The notes: a model not told the origin generated them from the sequence alone. A stretch of DNA of 64,000 nucleotides from Sphingomonas sp. SUN039 (GCF_024758725.1 NZ_CP096972.1:2896001-2960000); one strand, 5' to 3'; counted from the stretch's first letter, positions 1 to 8,190 are shown. Made by a program: numbers and translations.

Positions 1-1
1 C

Positions 2-1237
2 CGCAAGGCATTGAACCTGCATCACGGCGTGCTGCTGACCGATGCATTCATGGAAGCGGTACGCGACGGGACCGAATGGCAGCTGCGCAGTCCCAAGGAC
101 AACAGCGTCCGCCAGACGGTCGATGCGCGCAGCCTGTTCCAGAAGCTGGTCGAAACGCGGCTCGCGACCGGCGAGCCCTATATCGTCTTCGGCGACACGG
201 TGAACCGCGCGATGCCGCGCCATCACCGCGAACTGGGGTTGAAGGTTTCCACTTCGAACCTGTGCAGCGAAATCACCCTGCCGACCGGCAAGGATCACCT
301 CGGCAACGATCGCACGGCGGTGTGCTGCCTGTCGTCGGTCAACCTCGAAACCTGGGACGAATGGAACGGCGACAAGATGTTCGTCGAGGACATCATGCGC
401 TTCCTCGACAATGTCCTGACCGACTATATCGACCGCGCCGAGCCCGAAATGGCGCGCGCCAAGTACAGCGCGTCGCGCGAACGCTCGGTGGGTCTGGGCG
501 TCATGGGCTTCCACAGCTTCCTGCAGGCGCGCAATCTGCCCTTCGAGGGCGCGATGGCGAAGTCGTGGAACCTGAAAATCTTCAAGCACATCAGCGCCAA
601 GGCCGAGGAAGCCTCGATGCTGCTGGCGGCGGAGCGCGGCCCCTGCCCCGATGCCGAGGAACGCGGCGTGATGGAGCGGTTCAGCTGCAAGATGGCGATC
701 GCGCCCACCGCGTCGATCAGCATCATCTGCGGCGGGACGAGTGCGTGCATCGAGCCGATCCCGGCGAACATCTACACCCACAAGACGCTGTCGGGGTCGT
801 TCTCGATCCGCAATCCGTATCTCGAAAAGCTGCTGTCGACCAAGTCGAAGAACAGCGACGCGGTGTGGAATTCGATCCTCGAACAGGGCGGATCGGTCCA
901 GCACCTCGACTTCCTCGATACGGACGAAAAAGCGACCTACAAAACCAGCTTCGAGATCGACCAGCGCTGGCTGCTCGAACTCGCCGCCGACCGCACGCCG
1001 TTCATCGATCAGGCGCAGTCGCTGAACCTGTTCATCCCGGCCGATGTCGAGAAATGGGATTTGCTGATGCTCCACTTCCGCGCGTGGGAGCTGGGCATCA
1101 AGTCGCTCTATTATCTGCGCTCGAAAAGCGTCCAGCGCGCAGGCTTTGCGGGCGGAGTCGAAGCCGACAACACCGCCTTGCCGCCGGTGATCGAGCTGGA
1201 GACCAAGGATTACGACGAATGCCTCGCGTGCCAGTGA
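2..1237 (+). CDS. nrdA: Ribonucleoside-diphosphate reductase alpha subunit, C-terminal part (5' end outside window)
   Basis: Large catalytic subunit of class Ia ribonucleotide reductase, which reduces ribonucleoside diphosphates to deoxyribonucleotides in the cytoplasm. The frame is open from base 2, so the N-terminal ATP-cone and most of the barrel lie upstream. The visible part has the NLCSEITLPTG active-site stretch, the CCLSSVNLE strand, the GTSACIEPIPANIY loop and a C-terminal CLACQ tail whose cysteine pair re-reduces the active site in this family. Its partner nrdB starts about 1 kb downstream, after three unrelated small genes. Confidence 0.96.
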   Translation, partial: RKALNLHHGVLLTDAFMEAVRDGTEWQLRSPKDNSVRQTVDARSLFQKLVETRLATGEPYIVFGDTVNRAMPRHHRELGLKVSTSNLCSEITLPTGKDHLGNDRTAVCCLSSVNLETWDEWNGDKMFVEDIMRFLDNVLTDYIDRAEPEMARAKYSASRERSVGLGVMGFHSFLQARNLPFEGAMAKSWNLKIFKHISAKAEEASMLLAAERGPCPDAEERGVMERFSCKMAIAPTASISIICGGTSACIEPIPANIYTHKTLSGSFSIRNPYLEKLLSTKSKNSDAVWNSILEQGGSVQHLDFLDTDEKATYKTSFEIDQRWLLELAADRTPFIDQAQSLNLFIPADVEKWDLLMLHFRAWELGIKSLYYLRSKSVQRAGFAGGVEADNTALPPVIELETKDYDECLACQ

Positions 1238-1271
1238 TGGCGCGCGAGACTTCGTGTCGTGGGCAGGCGGT

Positions 1272-1541
1272 TCAGCCGTCCTGTTCTTCTTCCTCGAACG
1301 TAATCGCCACATCGGCGTTGGCGGACAAGCGGACCTTGCCGTCCTCGACGCCAGCAATCAGCCCGGTCGAGATATAATGGTGATGTCCGGAATGGCCTCC
1401 GCTGCCTTCGACAACCTCGGCACCGCTGTCGGCCTTGGTCAGCTTGATGCGGTGGCCGTCAACGTGGTCGACGGTGCCGACATGGACGCCATCGGCGCCG
1501 ATGACTTCGTCATGTTCCTTGATCCGGGAAAGATCGACCAT
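1272..1541 (-). CDS. DUF2171 domain protein
   Basis: An 89-aa acidic soluble protein of the DUF2171 family; function unknown. It starts MVDLSRIKEHDEVIGADG and contains VGTVDHVDG, a GHHHYIS histidine stretch and LSANADVAITFEEEE, as in family members from sphingomonads and rhizobia. The start at 1541 is favoured over an upstream in-frame ATG at 1577 because AAAGGAG lies 7 bases before it and the family begins there. It sits on the opposite strand between nrdA and nrdB, divergent from a small membrane-protein gene. It may be a stress-related barrel-like protein, but nothing in the sequence proves a role. Confidence 0.8.
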   Translation of the reverse strand: MVDLSRIKEHDEVIGADGVHVGTVDHVDGHRIKLTKADSGAEVVEGSGGHSGHHHYISTGLIAGVEDGKVRLSANADVAITFEEEEQDG

Positions 1542-1626
1542 GAAAATAACTCCTTTGCGGGGGTGACGGGAACCCAACGCATTGGCGCGCCATTGGGTGC
1601 AGCGATGCCATGCGAAGGACCCCGGG

Positions 1627-1818
1627 ATGACTGCACCCCTGTTGATGGCGCTCGTCGCGCTGCTGTGTACGGCGGGGTCGATATGGCTGGTCCGGCGCCG
1701 GGCGCGGACCGAAGCCGCGATCTATCGTCACCGGATCGCGGCAACGATGCTGGCCGCAGCGGCAATAATCCTGATTGCGTACGCGTGGACGCTCCACAGC
1801 TGGGACGCCGCAAGCTGA
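1627..1818 (+). CDS. Small two-segment membrane protein, unknown function
   Basis: A 63-aa protein beginning MTAPLLMALVALLCTAGSIW, with one hydrophobic segment at about residues 4-19 and a second at about 36-52, separated by an arginine-rich loop (VRRRARTEAAIYRHR). It is probably a small inner-membrane protein; I do not recognise a family. An in-frame ATG upstream at 1582 would add a non-hydrophobic leader and is less likely. It lies between nrdA and nrdB, divergent from the DUF2171 gene, and may overlap the start of the next gene. Confidence 0.5.
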   Translation: MTAPLLMALVALLCTAGSIWLVRRRARTEAAIYRHRIAATMLAAAAIILIAYAWTLHSWDAAS

Positions 1819-2246
1819 GCCTGTTTTCGCTGATGGCAATATTGGTTGCCTTCAGCTTTTTCACGCCCGACGCCTATGCTCAGGGCGTCAAGCATATGAT
1901 AAATGATCCTTTCCAGCGGATGGCAAAGCTCGGACTGTATCTGCCTGCTTGGTTTATGATACCGAGTGCGCCACCCTCTCCCGGCGACGGGCGCCCCACG
2001 ACTCCCCTAGCGCAAACCAAAAGTTCGTTACTTCTGTTGAGCGTCTCGAAGGAAGGGATGCCCGGGTTGTGCGAAGTGCTGGCAACTAATGATACGCCTG
2101 GGCTTGCCGAACGGTTCTGCGAAATCTCTGCCATGCGTATGAAGTTCGCTCCTGCTGCAAAACCGTCACAAAAGGCGTTTTGGTTTCATGTCTACAGTGG
2201 GGGCGAGCCTCGTCTTACCGTCGTCGATGTTCCTCTTAAAAAATAG
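1785..2246 (+). CDS. Putative secreted protein, unknown function
   Basis: An open frame that gives a convincing export signal if read from GTG 1785: GRRKLSLFSLMAILVAFSFF followed by an AYA|QG cleavage-like site at about residues 30-34. An ATG at 1833 is the alternative start but leaves no positive n-region. The mature part is about 120 residues with two cysteines (GLCEVL, RFCEI) and no recognised domain. Base composition is less GC-rich than nrdA and nrdB, suggesting cargo between them. It ends 18 bp before the nrdB start. The product is predicted only from the frame and signal-like segment. Confidence 0.45.
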   Translation: MDAPQLGRRKLSLFSLMAILVAFSFFTPDAYAQGVKHMINDPFQRMAKLGLYLPAWFMIPSAPPSPGDGRPTTPLAQTKSSLLLLSVSKEGMPGLCEVLATNDTPGLAERFCEISAMRMKFAPAAKPSQKAFWFHVYSGGEPRLTVVDVPLKK

Positions 2247-2264
2247 CTGTCCGGAGTAAACCTC

Positions 2265-3326
2265 ATGTCCCTCACCGTCGCGCGCAACCAGTACAAGCCC
2301 TTCGAATATCCGTGGGCCTATGACTTCTGGAAACGCCAGCAGCAGATTCACTGGATGCCCGAGGAAGTGCCTTTGGGCGAGGATTGCCGCGACTGGGCGC
2401 AGAAGCTGACCGATCACGAGCGCAACCTGCTGACGCAGATCTTCCGCTTCTTCACCCAGGCCGATGTCGAGGTGCAGAATTGCTATCACGAACATTACGG
2501 CCGCGTGTTCAAGCCGACCGAGATCAAGATGATGCTGGCCGCGTTCAGCAATATGGAAACGGTGCATATCGCGGCGTATTCGCACCTGCTCGACACCATC
2601 GGCATGCCCGAAAGCGAATACGGCATGTTCCTCCAATATGAGGAAATGAAGGCCAAGCACGATTATCTCGGCACCTTCGGCGTCGACAGCGATGAGGATA
2701 TCGCGCGAACGCTCGCGATGTTCGGCGGCTTCACCGAGGGGCTTCAGCTGTTCGCGTCGTTTGCGATGCTGATGAACTTCCCGCGCTTCAACAAGATGAA
2801 GGGCATGGGGCAGATCGTCAGCTGGTCGGTGCGCGACGAAAGCCTGCATTGCGAGGGGATCATCAAGCTGTTCCACGCCTTTTGCGCCGAACGCCAGTGC
2901 CTGACCAAGGCCGTGAAGGACGACATTCTCGACTGCTGCCAGACGACGGTGCGGCTGGAGGATGCGTTCATCGACCTCGCCTTCGCCGATGGTCCTGTCT
3001 CCGGCATGACCGCCAAGGACATCAAGAAATACGTCCGCTTCATCGCCGACTGGCGGCTCGACCAGATGGGCTTCAAGCCGATGTTCATGATCGACGAACA
3101 CCCCCTGCCGTGGCTCGCGCCGCTGCTCAACGGGGTCGAGCACGCCAACTTCTTCGAAACCCGCGCGACCGAATATTCGAAGGCAGCAACGCGTGGCAAT
3201 TGGGGCGACGTCTGGGGCAGCTTCGACGCCCGTAAGGGGGCGAAAGCGGCGAACGCGGCGGCAAACGAGGATGTCGGGGTGAGCGAGGTCGACATGTTCG
3301 GGGTGACGAGCGTGGCGGCGGAATAG
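2265..3326 (+). CDS. nrdB: Ribonucleoside-diphosphate reductase beta subunit
   Basis: Small subunit of class Ia ribonucleotide reductase; it houses the di-iron centre and tyrosyl radical that start catalysis in NrdA. At 353 aa it has the usual length. The iron ligands appear intact (D67, E98, H101, E158, E192, H195), and the radical tyrosine is Y105 in HIAAYSHLLD. A GGAG ribosome-binding site lies 9 bases before the ATG. The C-terminal tail, which binds NrdA in this family, ends VSEVDMFGVTSVAAE. The next gene starts 3 bp after its stop. Confidence 0.97.
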   Translation: MSLTVARNQYKPFEYPWAYDFWKRQQQIHWMPEEVPLGEDCRDWAQKLTDHERNLLTQIFRFFTQADVEVQNCYHEHYGRVFKPTEIKMMLAAFSNMETVHIAAYSHLLDTIGMPESEYGMFLQYEEMKAKHDYLGTFGVDSDEDIARTLAMFGGFTEGLQLFASFAMLMNFPRFNKMKGMGQIVSWSVRDESLHCEGIIKLFHAFCAERQCLTKAVKDDILDCCQTTVRLEDAFIDLAFADGPVSGMTAKDIKKYVRFIADWRLDQMGFKPMFMIDEHPLPWLAPLLNGVEHANFFETRATEYSKAATRGNWGDVWGSFDARKGAKAANAAANEDVGVSEVDMFGVTSVAAE

Positions 3327-3329
3327 AGT

Positions 3330-4184
3330 ATGTCCGAAGGCTCGTTGATCAATCTAAACCTCGGCGCACTCGCCAAGCCGGTCGAGATATTAATTGAGCG
3401 GGTTTCCGACGCCGTGGGAGGGATCGCGAGGCCTTGGCAGATCGAACGTATTGCTCGCGCGGAAGGCCGTGCAGATATCGCACGGGCGGAGGCGCGGATT
3501 GAAGTAACTGAAGTTGAGCAACGAGCGATTCAGCGGTTGGTCAAAGAAGAGGGGCGTCGGCAGGAAAACATTGAATCAATAACTGCTCAGGCAACAGAGT
3601 TTGTCTCAGAGAGCGCGCGCCCACAGGATATCGAGGAGGATTGGCTAACCGAGTTCTTTGCTCGGTGTCGAAATGTATCCGATAGTGAAATGCAAAGAAT
3701 TTGGTCAGCGATACTAGCAGGAGAAGCCAATCATCCCGGAAGTTATAATAAAAAGACAATTGACCTATTGTCAACGTTGGGAAGAACAGAAGCAGCAAAT
3801 TTTCAGAAACTGACTCGATTCTGTTTTTCTATCGGTAACAGATTGATGGTGTTTGTAGACGATCTAGAAAATCCTATTTTTGGTAAAAATGGGATAGATT
3901 TTGAGTATCTTTCAGATCTAAGTGATCTGGGACTATTGGATTTCAATCATATAGCTGGTTTTGAGGTTAATGCAAAAACCCAAGAAATCCCTATGACATA
4001 TTCGAATCGATTAGTAATTGTTACACTGAATTCTGAAAAAAAGATTCAAATGGGTCAGGTTCGCTTAACGATTGCAGGTTCTCAGATAATGGCTATGTGC
4101 TCACTGGTGTATGATCAGGAAGTGCTCGATTACATCTTAGATAAATGGCGAGCTGGGGGAGCGACAGTAGGAAACTTTATCTAA
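3330..4184 (+). CDS. DUF2806 domain protein
   Basis: A 284-aa protein of the DUF2806 family; biochemical role unknown. The N-terminal third is a charged helical region rich in Arg, Glu and Ala (residues 35-80). It is followed by the family core PQDIEEDWLTEFFARC, then SDSEMQRIWSAILAGEANHPGSY, and a C-terminal beta-rich part. No membrane segment or signal peptide is seen. The second half is strikingly AT-rich compared with nrdB, which ends just 3 bp upstream, so it looks horizontally acquired and may use the nrdB transcript. A HepT/MntA toxin-antitoxin pair lies just downstream on the other strand. DUF2806 proteins are often found in accessory regions; a defence role is a guess. Confidence 0.72.
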   Translation: MSEGSLINLNLGALAKPVEILIERVSDAVGGIARPWQIERIARAEGRADIARAEARIEVTEVEQRAIQRLVKEEGRRQENIESITAQATEFVSESARPQDIEEDWLTEFFARCRNVSDSEMQRIWSAILAGEANHPGSYNKKTIDLLSTLGRTEAANFQKLTRFCFSIGNRLMVFVDDLENPIFGKNGIDFEYLSDLSDLGLLDFNHIAGFEVNAKTQEIPMTYSNRLVIVTLNSEKKIQMGQVRLTIAGSQIMAMCSLVYDQEVLDYILDKWRAGGATVGNFI

Positions 4185-4224
4185 AATACTGCACTTCAAT
4201 TTAATTAGAACATCGATAATTACG

Positions 4225-4425
4225 TCATTGATACACAATCTCGATCCAATACCGACAATTCCGCGTCGATAGGCGATAGGCATCCTTAAGCTGGCGGGTC
4301 GCATCGCCCAAATTGTCGCTATCGAAATATGGTGCCAATGTTCCGGCGTCACGCGCCGCTCGCTGAAATCGGATGACGTAGCGCGCCCTTGTCGACTCAG
4401 GTGGGTGGTCGTAGGTCGCGCTCAT
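4225..4425 (-). CDS. Small hypothetical protein
   Basis: A 66-aa frame (starts MSATYDHPPESTRARYVIRF, ends RYWIEIVYQ) in an AT-richer patch between the DUF2806 gene and hepT. No family recognised, no membrane segment, only a weak ribosome-binding site (AGGCTCAGCGA). Amino-acid composition is protein-like rather than the Arg/Ala/Pro bias of shadow frames in this genome. It could be a short orphan or the remnant of a longer gene. Confidence 0.4.
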   Translation of the reverse strand: MSATYDHPPESTRARYVIRFQRAARDAGTLAPYFDSDNLGDATRQLKDAYRLSTRNCRYWIEIVYQ

Positions 4426-4518
4426 TCGCTGAGCCTATTGCAGGTTAGTACTCACGACAAGACTCAGCAGTATTTGGCCGACTGCGGAAAACAGTCGTGC
4501 TGCGTGGCAAGCGTACCG

Positions 4519-4866
4519 TTACAATCCGTCCGCCTCGCCCAACACGACAATTAATTCCGGCAGTGCCGTCGAGACCGTGTCCCACACCACATCGAGATTG
4601 ATGTCGTAGTAGCCATGGGCAATTCGGTTTCGCATGCCGCGCATGCTTTTCCACGGGATCGCCGGGTTGGCGTCGGCGATGGCGGGGTAGCGGTCCATGA
4701 GCTTGGTCGCCGCTTCGCCGAGAATGATCAGGTTGAGGATGACCGCTTGCTGAGTCCGCTTGTCCTCAAGAAAATCGTCCTTATCCAACCCTTCGATATA
4801 GAGACACGCCTGTTCTGCCGCCTCGCGCATATGGCCGACGAGTTCGCCCGGCGGCGGTACGCTCAT
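4519..4866 (-). CDS. hepT: HepT-like ribonuclease toxin (DUF86)
   Basis: Toxin of a type VII HepT/MntA toxin-antitoxin system. The 115-aa all-helical protein carries the R-x4-H-x-Y RNase motif as R79...H84-G-Y86 (RNRIAHGYYDIN). Its gene overlaps the antitoxin gene by 4 bp (ATGA), so the pair is translationally coupled with the antitoxin first. In characterised systems HepT cleaves RNA and MntA inactivates it by adding AMP to the tyrosine of this motif. The module sits in an accessory patch next to a DUF2806 gene. Confidence 0.85.
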   Translation of the reverse strand: MSVPPPGELVGHMREAAEQACLYIEGLDKDDFLEDKRTQQAVILNLIILGEAATKLMDRYPAIADANPAIPWKSMRGMRNRIAHGYYDINLDVVWDTVSTALPELIVVLGEADGL

Positions 4867-5153
4867 ATCGGGCGGGCTTCGGCGAGCACGCTATCACGAA
4901 ACCGGGGCGGCAGGTCGTCCGCGGTCAGCAGATCGACAGGAACGCCGAGGAGTTCCTGCAACTCGACCTGCAAGCCGCCCAGATCGAACAGCGTCGCACC
5001 CGGTAAGGCATCGACGAGAATATCGATATCGCTGTCCGCTGTGGCACGGTCGTGCAGCACCGACCCGAAAACGCGCGGGTTCGCGGTGCGGTAGCGGTCG
5101 GCCAGCGCGCGAACAGCGGTGCGATGGGGGTCGAGAGCGGCAGCCGAGATCAT
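4863..5153 (-). CDS. mntA: MntA-like nucleotidyltransferase antitoxin
   Basis: A 96-aa minimal nucleotidyltransferase. The GS-x10-DxD signature is complete: G30-S31, then D42 and D44 (SDIDILVD). This is the antitoxin enzyme that AMPylates HepT in studied pairs. It is the first gene of the two-gene operon, with a 4-bp overlap into hepT. No promoter can be assigned with confidence in the 47 bp between it and the next gene. Confidence 0.85.
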   Translation of the reverse strand: MISAAALDPHRTAVRALADRYRTANPRVFGSVLHDRATADSDIDILVDALPGATLFDLGGLQVELQELLGVPVDLLTADDLPPRFRDSVLAEARPI

Positions 5154-5200
5154 GCCAAGAGGATATTGCGGTTACGGTGATGTCGCAAGGCAGCCGCGAC

Positions 5201-5536
5201 CTACGCCCGCACCCCCAACAATAGTGCCCGCACATCCCCCTTCACCTGAAAGCTGACGACCAGCAAATACACGCTCAGAAACGCCGAGCCGAGCATCGCG
5301 GCAAGGAAGGCGAGGGCGAGGCCGCCTGCACTGAACCCGTGCCGCCATGCGACCCATAGCGCCGACAAGGTCAGCATGAACATGAAGTCGAGGTTGAACT
5401 GGCCGGGCCAGGCCATCTTGGCCATGTCGCCGAAGAACACCGGCAACAGATCGGGGCCGTGGTTCGCGATGACGACGGCGGTGTAGAGGAAGATCGCCAG
5501 TCCCATCGCAACGAGGTAGGTCCGGAATCCGGTCAT
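5201..5536 (-). CDS. Small membrane protein (DUF2834-like)
   Basis: A 111-aa integral membrane protein with hydrophobic segments at about residues 7-25, 48-62, 67-85 and 88-100. The GQFNLDFMFMLTLSALWVAWRH stretch resembles DUF2834-type proteins; the role is unknown. The start at 5536 is chosen because GGAG lies 8 bases upstream; the same frame stays open further upstream but there it is a shadow of the mmcB gene. Confidence 0.6.
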   Translation of the reverse strand: MTGFRTYLVAMGLAIFLYTAVVIANHGPDLLPVFFGDMAKMAWPGQFNLDFMFMLTLSALWVAWRHGFSAGGLALAFLAAMLGSAFLSVYLLVVSFQVKGDVRALLLGVRA

Positions 5537-5598
5537 TGTGCGCTCCCGTCGCCAACATTCGCACGATATGTAGCAGACGCTACATCGTGCCGCAACCG

Positions 5599-6069
5599 TT
5601 ACAGCGAGGGCATTGCTGAGTCGTCGAGGTCGCCGATCAGGCGGCGGGCGGCGCGGCGGGCGAAGCGCAGGGTTTCGGCGCGGCGGCGCGATGCGGCCAG
5701 CGGCACCTGTTCGGGCGCGCGGACGATGGCCGCATCGTAACGGTCGGCGACGATCAGCCCGGCGCGTTCGGGCAGCAATTCGGGCCGGTCGAGCAGCGCC
5801 GCGTCGAACCCGGCGGGAATCGCCCAGAAAAACCGGTCGCAATAGTCGAGATACTCGGTCCATTTCGCATCGCCGAGCAGGTCGGCACGCGACACCTTTA
5901 CCTCGACGATCGTTACCAGCCCCCGGGGACACAGGCCCATCAGATCGGCGCGACGCCCGTTGCCGAGCGCCACTTCGGCCACCGCCAGGCAGTCCTCGCG
6001 CGCGAGCAGCCGCGTCGTGCCGCGCACGACATGGGCGGCGATCAGCCGGTCCTGAGGCGTGGCGAGCAT
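5599..6069 (-). CDS. mmcB: MmcB family DNA-repair protein
   Basis: A 156-aa member of the MmcB family (formerly DUF2081), a putative PD-(D/E)xK nuclease found across alphaproteobacteria. In Caulobacter the gene belongs to the DNA-damage response. Likely metal-binding residues are D42 (RRADLMG) and the E56-V-K58 pair (TIVEVKVSRADLLGD), followed by KWTEYLDYCDRFFWAIP. It is a single soluble domain. The gene follows a cell-wall hydrolase gene on the same strand. Confidence 0.85.
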   Translation of the reverse strand: MLATPQDRLIAAHVVRGTTRLLAREDCLAVAEVALGNGRRADLMGLCPRGLVTIVEVKVSRADLLGDAKWTEYLDYCDRFFWAIPAGFDAALLDRPELLPERAGLIVADRYDAAIVRAPEQVPLAASRRRAETLRFARRAARRLIGDLDDSAMPSL

Positions 6070-6110
6070 CGCCTCAACCTAGAACAGGCCAAGAACGATG
6101 CAAGCTGAAT

Positions 6111-6752
6111 TCAACGGTAGAAGACGTGGTTGCCGATCGTCCCGACCCGCGCCATCCGCCAGCCCGGCGCAACGCGGCGGGCGTGGAAGTACAGGGCGTT
6201 TTCGGTCGACGAATCCCACAGGTCGTCCTGTGCGATCTTGGCAATGGCAACCGCCGTGCGCCAGTTGCCATTGTCGCGCGAAATCACGGGCAAGGCACCG
6301 CCGCGCACGAACGAGAATTGGCCCCGCTGAAGCACGACACCGCAGATGGTCGAGGCAAAGCGGCCCGATTGAGCGCGGTTCAGGATGACATTTGCCACGG
6401 CAAGCTGGCCGTCGAGCGGTTCGCCCTTCGACTCGAAGTAAATGGCGGTCGCCAGGCAATTCTGTTCGCGGTCGGCGGTTTCGCCCCCGGCGTGGCGGCG
6501 CACCAACGCGGCCAGCGATTCGGCGCGGGGCTCCTCGATAGCAGGCACAAGAGCGGGCGTAACGGCTTCGACTTCGGCCTGGGCCCGGACATCTTCGGGC
6601 AGCGGCAGCGTTACCGGGGCGGCAGGCAGCGGATCTGTGGTCACGGCCTGAACCGAAAAGGCGGTTTTGGCGACCGCCGGAAGTTCACCCGATGCCCCAG
6701 CGGCACCGAGCGCAAGGGTTGCAAGACCTGCAACCCGGAGAAAATCGAACAT
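6111..6752 (-). CDS. Cell wall hydrolase, SleB family
   Basis: A 213-aa exported protein: an N-terminal signal-like segment (residues 1-20), a low-complexity Pro/Ala/Val linker (about 35-75), then a Hydrolase_2 (SleB-type) domain from about residue 90. The presumed catalytic glutamate is E107 in LATAIYFESKGEP, followed by QLAVANVILNRAQSGRFAST and a C-terminal GNHVFYR typical of the family. It probably cuts peptidoglycan glycan strands in the periplasm. The physiological role in non-sporulating sphingomonads is unclear. Confidence 0.85.
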   Translation of the reverse strand: MFDFLRVAGLATLALGAAGASGELPAVAKTAFSVQAVTTDPLPAAPVTLPLPEDVRAQAEVEAVTPALVPAIEEPRAESLAALVRRHAGGETADREQNCLATAIYFESKGEPLDGQLAVANVILNRAQSGRFASTICGVVLQRGQFSFVRGGALPVISRDNGNWRTAVAIAKIAQDDLWDSSTENALYFHARRVAPGWRMARVGTIGNHVFYR

Positions 6753-6922
6753 CTACAATCTGCACTATGCGGCTGGGCGACCATAAGCCGGGCGAGAAAC
6801 AAATGCCCCGGTCGGCCCTTCCGACTGCGTACGGCGTGCGGCGGTTCGCTCTTACTTTGCAAACCCAGATCGACACGACTGCGCGTTTATGGATTTTGCC
6901 TAGAATGCTGCACTGCAAAAAG

Positions 6923-7264
6923 TCAATCGTCGCCACTCGTTTCGGCGGCGAAGCGTTCTGCATTCGGGATGTCCAGTTCGACGATCCACAGGTCGGGGTC
7001 ACGCGCGCGGCGACGGGAAAGCCACGACTCGACCTCTTCGTAATCGGCGTCCGGCTTCGGTCCCACCTCGGCCCAGCCATAGCCGCCATCGACCCCCAGC
7101 AGGCGCTCGCGGAACGCCGTCCGCACACCTTTGTCGAGACAAATCAGCAGGATAGACCCCGCCGTCGCATCGCCCTTCGCAACCACCACGGCATTGCCGC
7201 CTTCGGCCCCCACCCGCCGGACCAGCGCCGACACCAGCATCGCGCTGGTCAGGCGTGCCGTCAT
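6923..7264 (-). CDS. DUF1491 family protein
   Basis: A 113-aa soluble protein of the DUF1491 family, confined mostly to alphaproteobacteria; function unknown. It begins MTARLTSAMLVSALVRRVGAEGG and contains ARDPDLWIVELD near the C-terminus, both family hallmarks. The start at 7264 lies 7 bp after the stop of the thioesterase gene, so it is probably the last member of the long minus-strand run that begins at ppsR. Confidence 0.78.
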   Translation of the reverse strand: MTARLTSAMLVSALVRRVGAEGGNAVVVAKGDATAGSILLICLDKGVRTAFRERLLGVDGGYGWAEVGPKPDADYEEVESWLSRRRARDPDLWIVELDIPNAERFAAETSGDD

Positions 7265-7271
7265 GTCAGGC

Positions 7272-7733
7272 TCATCGGGCGTAGCCGGGGAGGGTCGACA
7301 GCGCGATTTGCGAGCGCATGAAGGTGCCGGTGCCGCGCGCGACTTCCTCGCCATCGGCGTCGACCAGCCGCGCTTCGGCCACGAACACCCGCCGCCGCCC
7401 GCTGATCCACCGCCCCTCGGCAACCACCGGCCCTTGTTTCAGGGGCCGGGTGAACAACAGGTTGAAGGCGGTGGTCAGCAGGAAGCGGTCGGTGACCAGG
7501 CTGTTCGCGGCATAGAAGGCCGCATCGTCGAGCATCTTGAAATAGGCCGTGCCGTGCACCGCGCCGCCCGCGTGATAGACATTCTCGCCGACATCGAAAC
7601 GGATCGTCGCTGTCCCCTCGCCAGTGATGCTGAGCGTCGAGGGGAACAGGCGGTTGATCGGCGCGGCAGCGTAGAGCGATTCGAGCGCGCGGTGGTGCGC
7701 GGCCGCACCTTGCGAGGCCGGCTCAGGCGGCAT
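7272..7733 (-). CDS. PaaI-type hotdog thioesterase
   Basis: A 153-aa single hotdog-fold protein. The NVYHAGGAVHGTAYFKMLDDAAFYAANS stretch is the helix and active-site region of PaaI-like acyl-CoA thioesterases. The start MPPEPASQ at 7733 overlaps the end of ptsN by 11 bp, supporting translational coupling. The substrate is unknown. Confidence 0.8.
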   Translation of the reverse strand: MPPEPASQGAAAHHRALESLYAAAPINRLFPSTLSITGEGTATIRFDVGENVYHAGGAVHGTAYFKMLDDAAFYAANSLVTDRFLLTTAFNLLFTRPLKQGPVVAEGRWISGRRRVFVAEARLVDADGEEVARGTGTFMRSQIALSTLPGYAR

Positions 7734-8190
7734 CCCGCGTTTCGCCGCCCTCGAACAGCACCCCCAGCGCATCGTCCGAAGACGCCCCGCGCAGTTTCGC
7801 AACAAAAGCGCGGTCGCGCAGCGCGCGGCTGACCTGGGCCAGCGCCTTCAGATGATCCGCCCCGGCATCGACCGGCGACAGCAACATGAAGACGAGATCG
7901 ACCGGCATGTCATCGACCGCCGCGAAATCGATAGGTTGGGCAAGCTGCGCGAAAATCGCGATGACCTTGTCCAACCCGTCGATCTTGCCGTGCGGGATCG
8001 CGACGCCGGCACCGAACCCCGTCGAGCCGAGTCGCTCGCGCTCGGTCAGCCGCTCGACGACTTTTTGCTGGTCGATCCCGTAAACCTGCTCGGCCAATTG
8101 CCCGAGCGACTGAAAAAGCGGCTTTTTGCCCGACACAGGCAAAGCGGCCACCACCGCGCCGGGCGCGAAGAAGTGGGAAAGTTCGGTCAT
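7723..8190 (-). CDS. ptsN: PTS IIA-like nitrogen regulatory protein
   Basis: EIIA-Ntr of the nitrogen phosphotransferase system, which receives phosphate from NPr and regulates by protein contact rather than sugar transport. The 155-aa protein has the phospho-acceptor His67 in GAGVAIPHGK. It lies directly after hpf, as in the common rpoN-hpf-ptsN order, but here rpoN is about 50 kb away beside lptB. Confidence 0.92.
   Translation of the reverse strand: MTELSHFFAPGAVVAALPVSGKKPLFQSLGQLAEQVYGIDQQKVVERLTERERLGSTGFGAGVAIPHGKIDGLDKVIAIFAQLAQPIDFAAVDDMPVDLVFMLLSPVDAGADHLKALAQVSRALRDRAFVAKLRGASSDDALGVLFEGGETRDAA

Noticed and set aside
1254-1832. Long frame running from 1254 to 2246
   Set aside because: Its first half is a shadow of the DUF2171 gene on the other strand and of the 63-aa membrane gene; only the part from about 1785 has a signal peptide.
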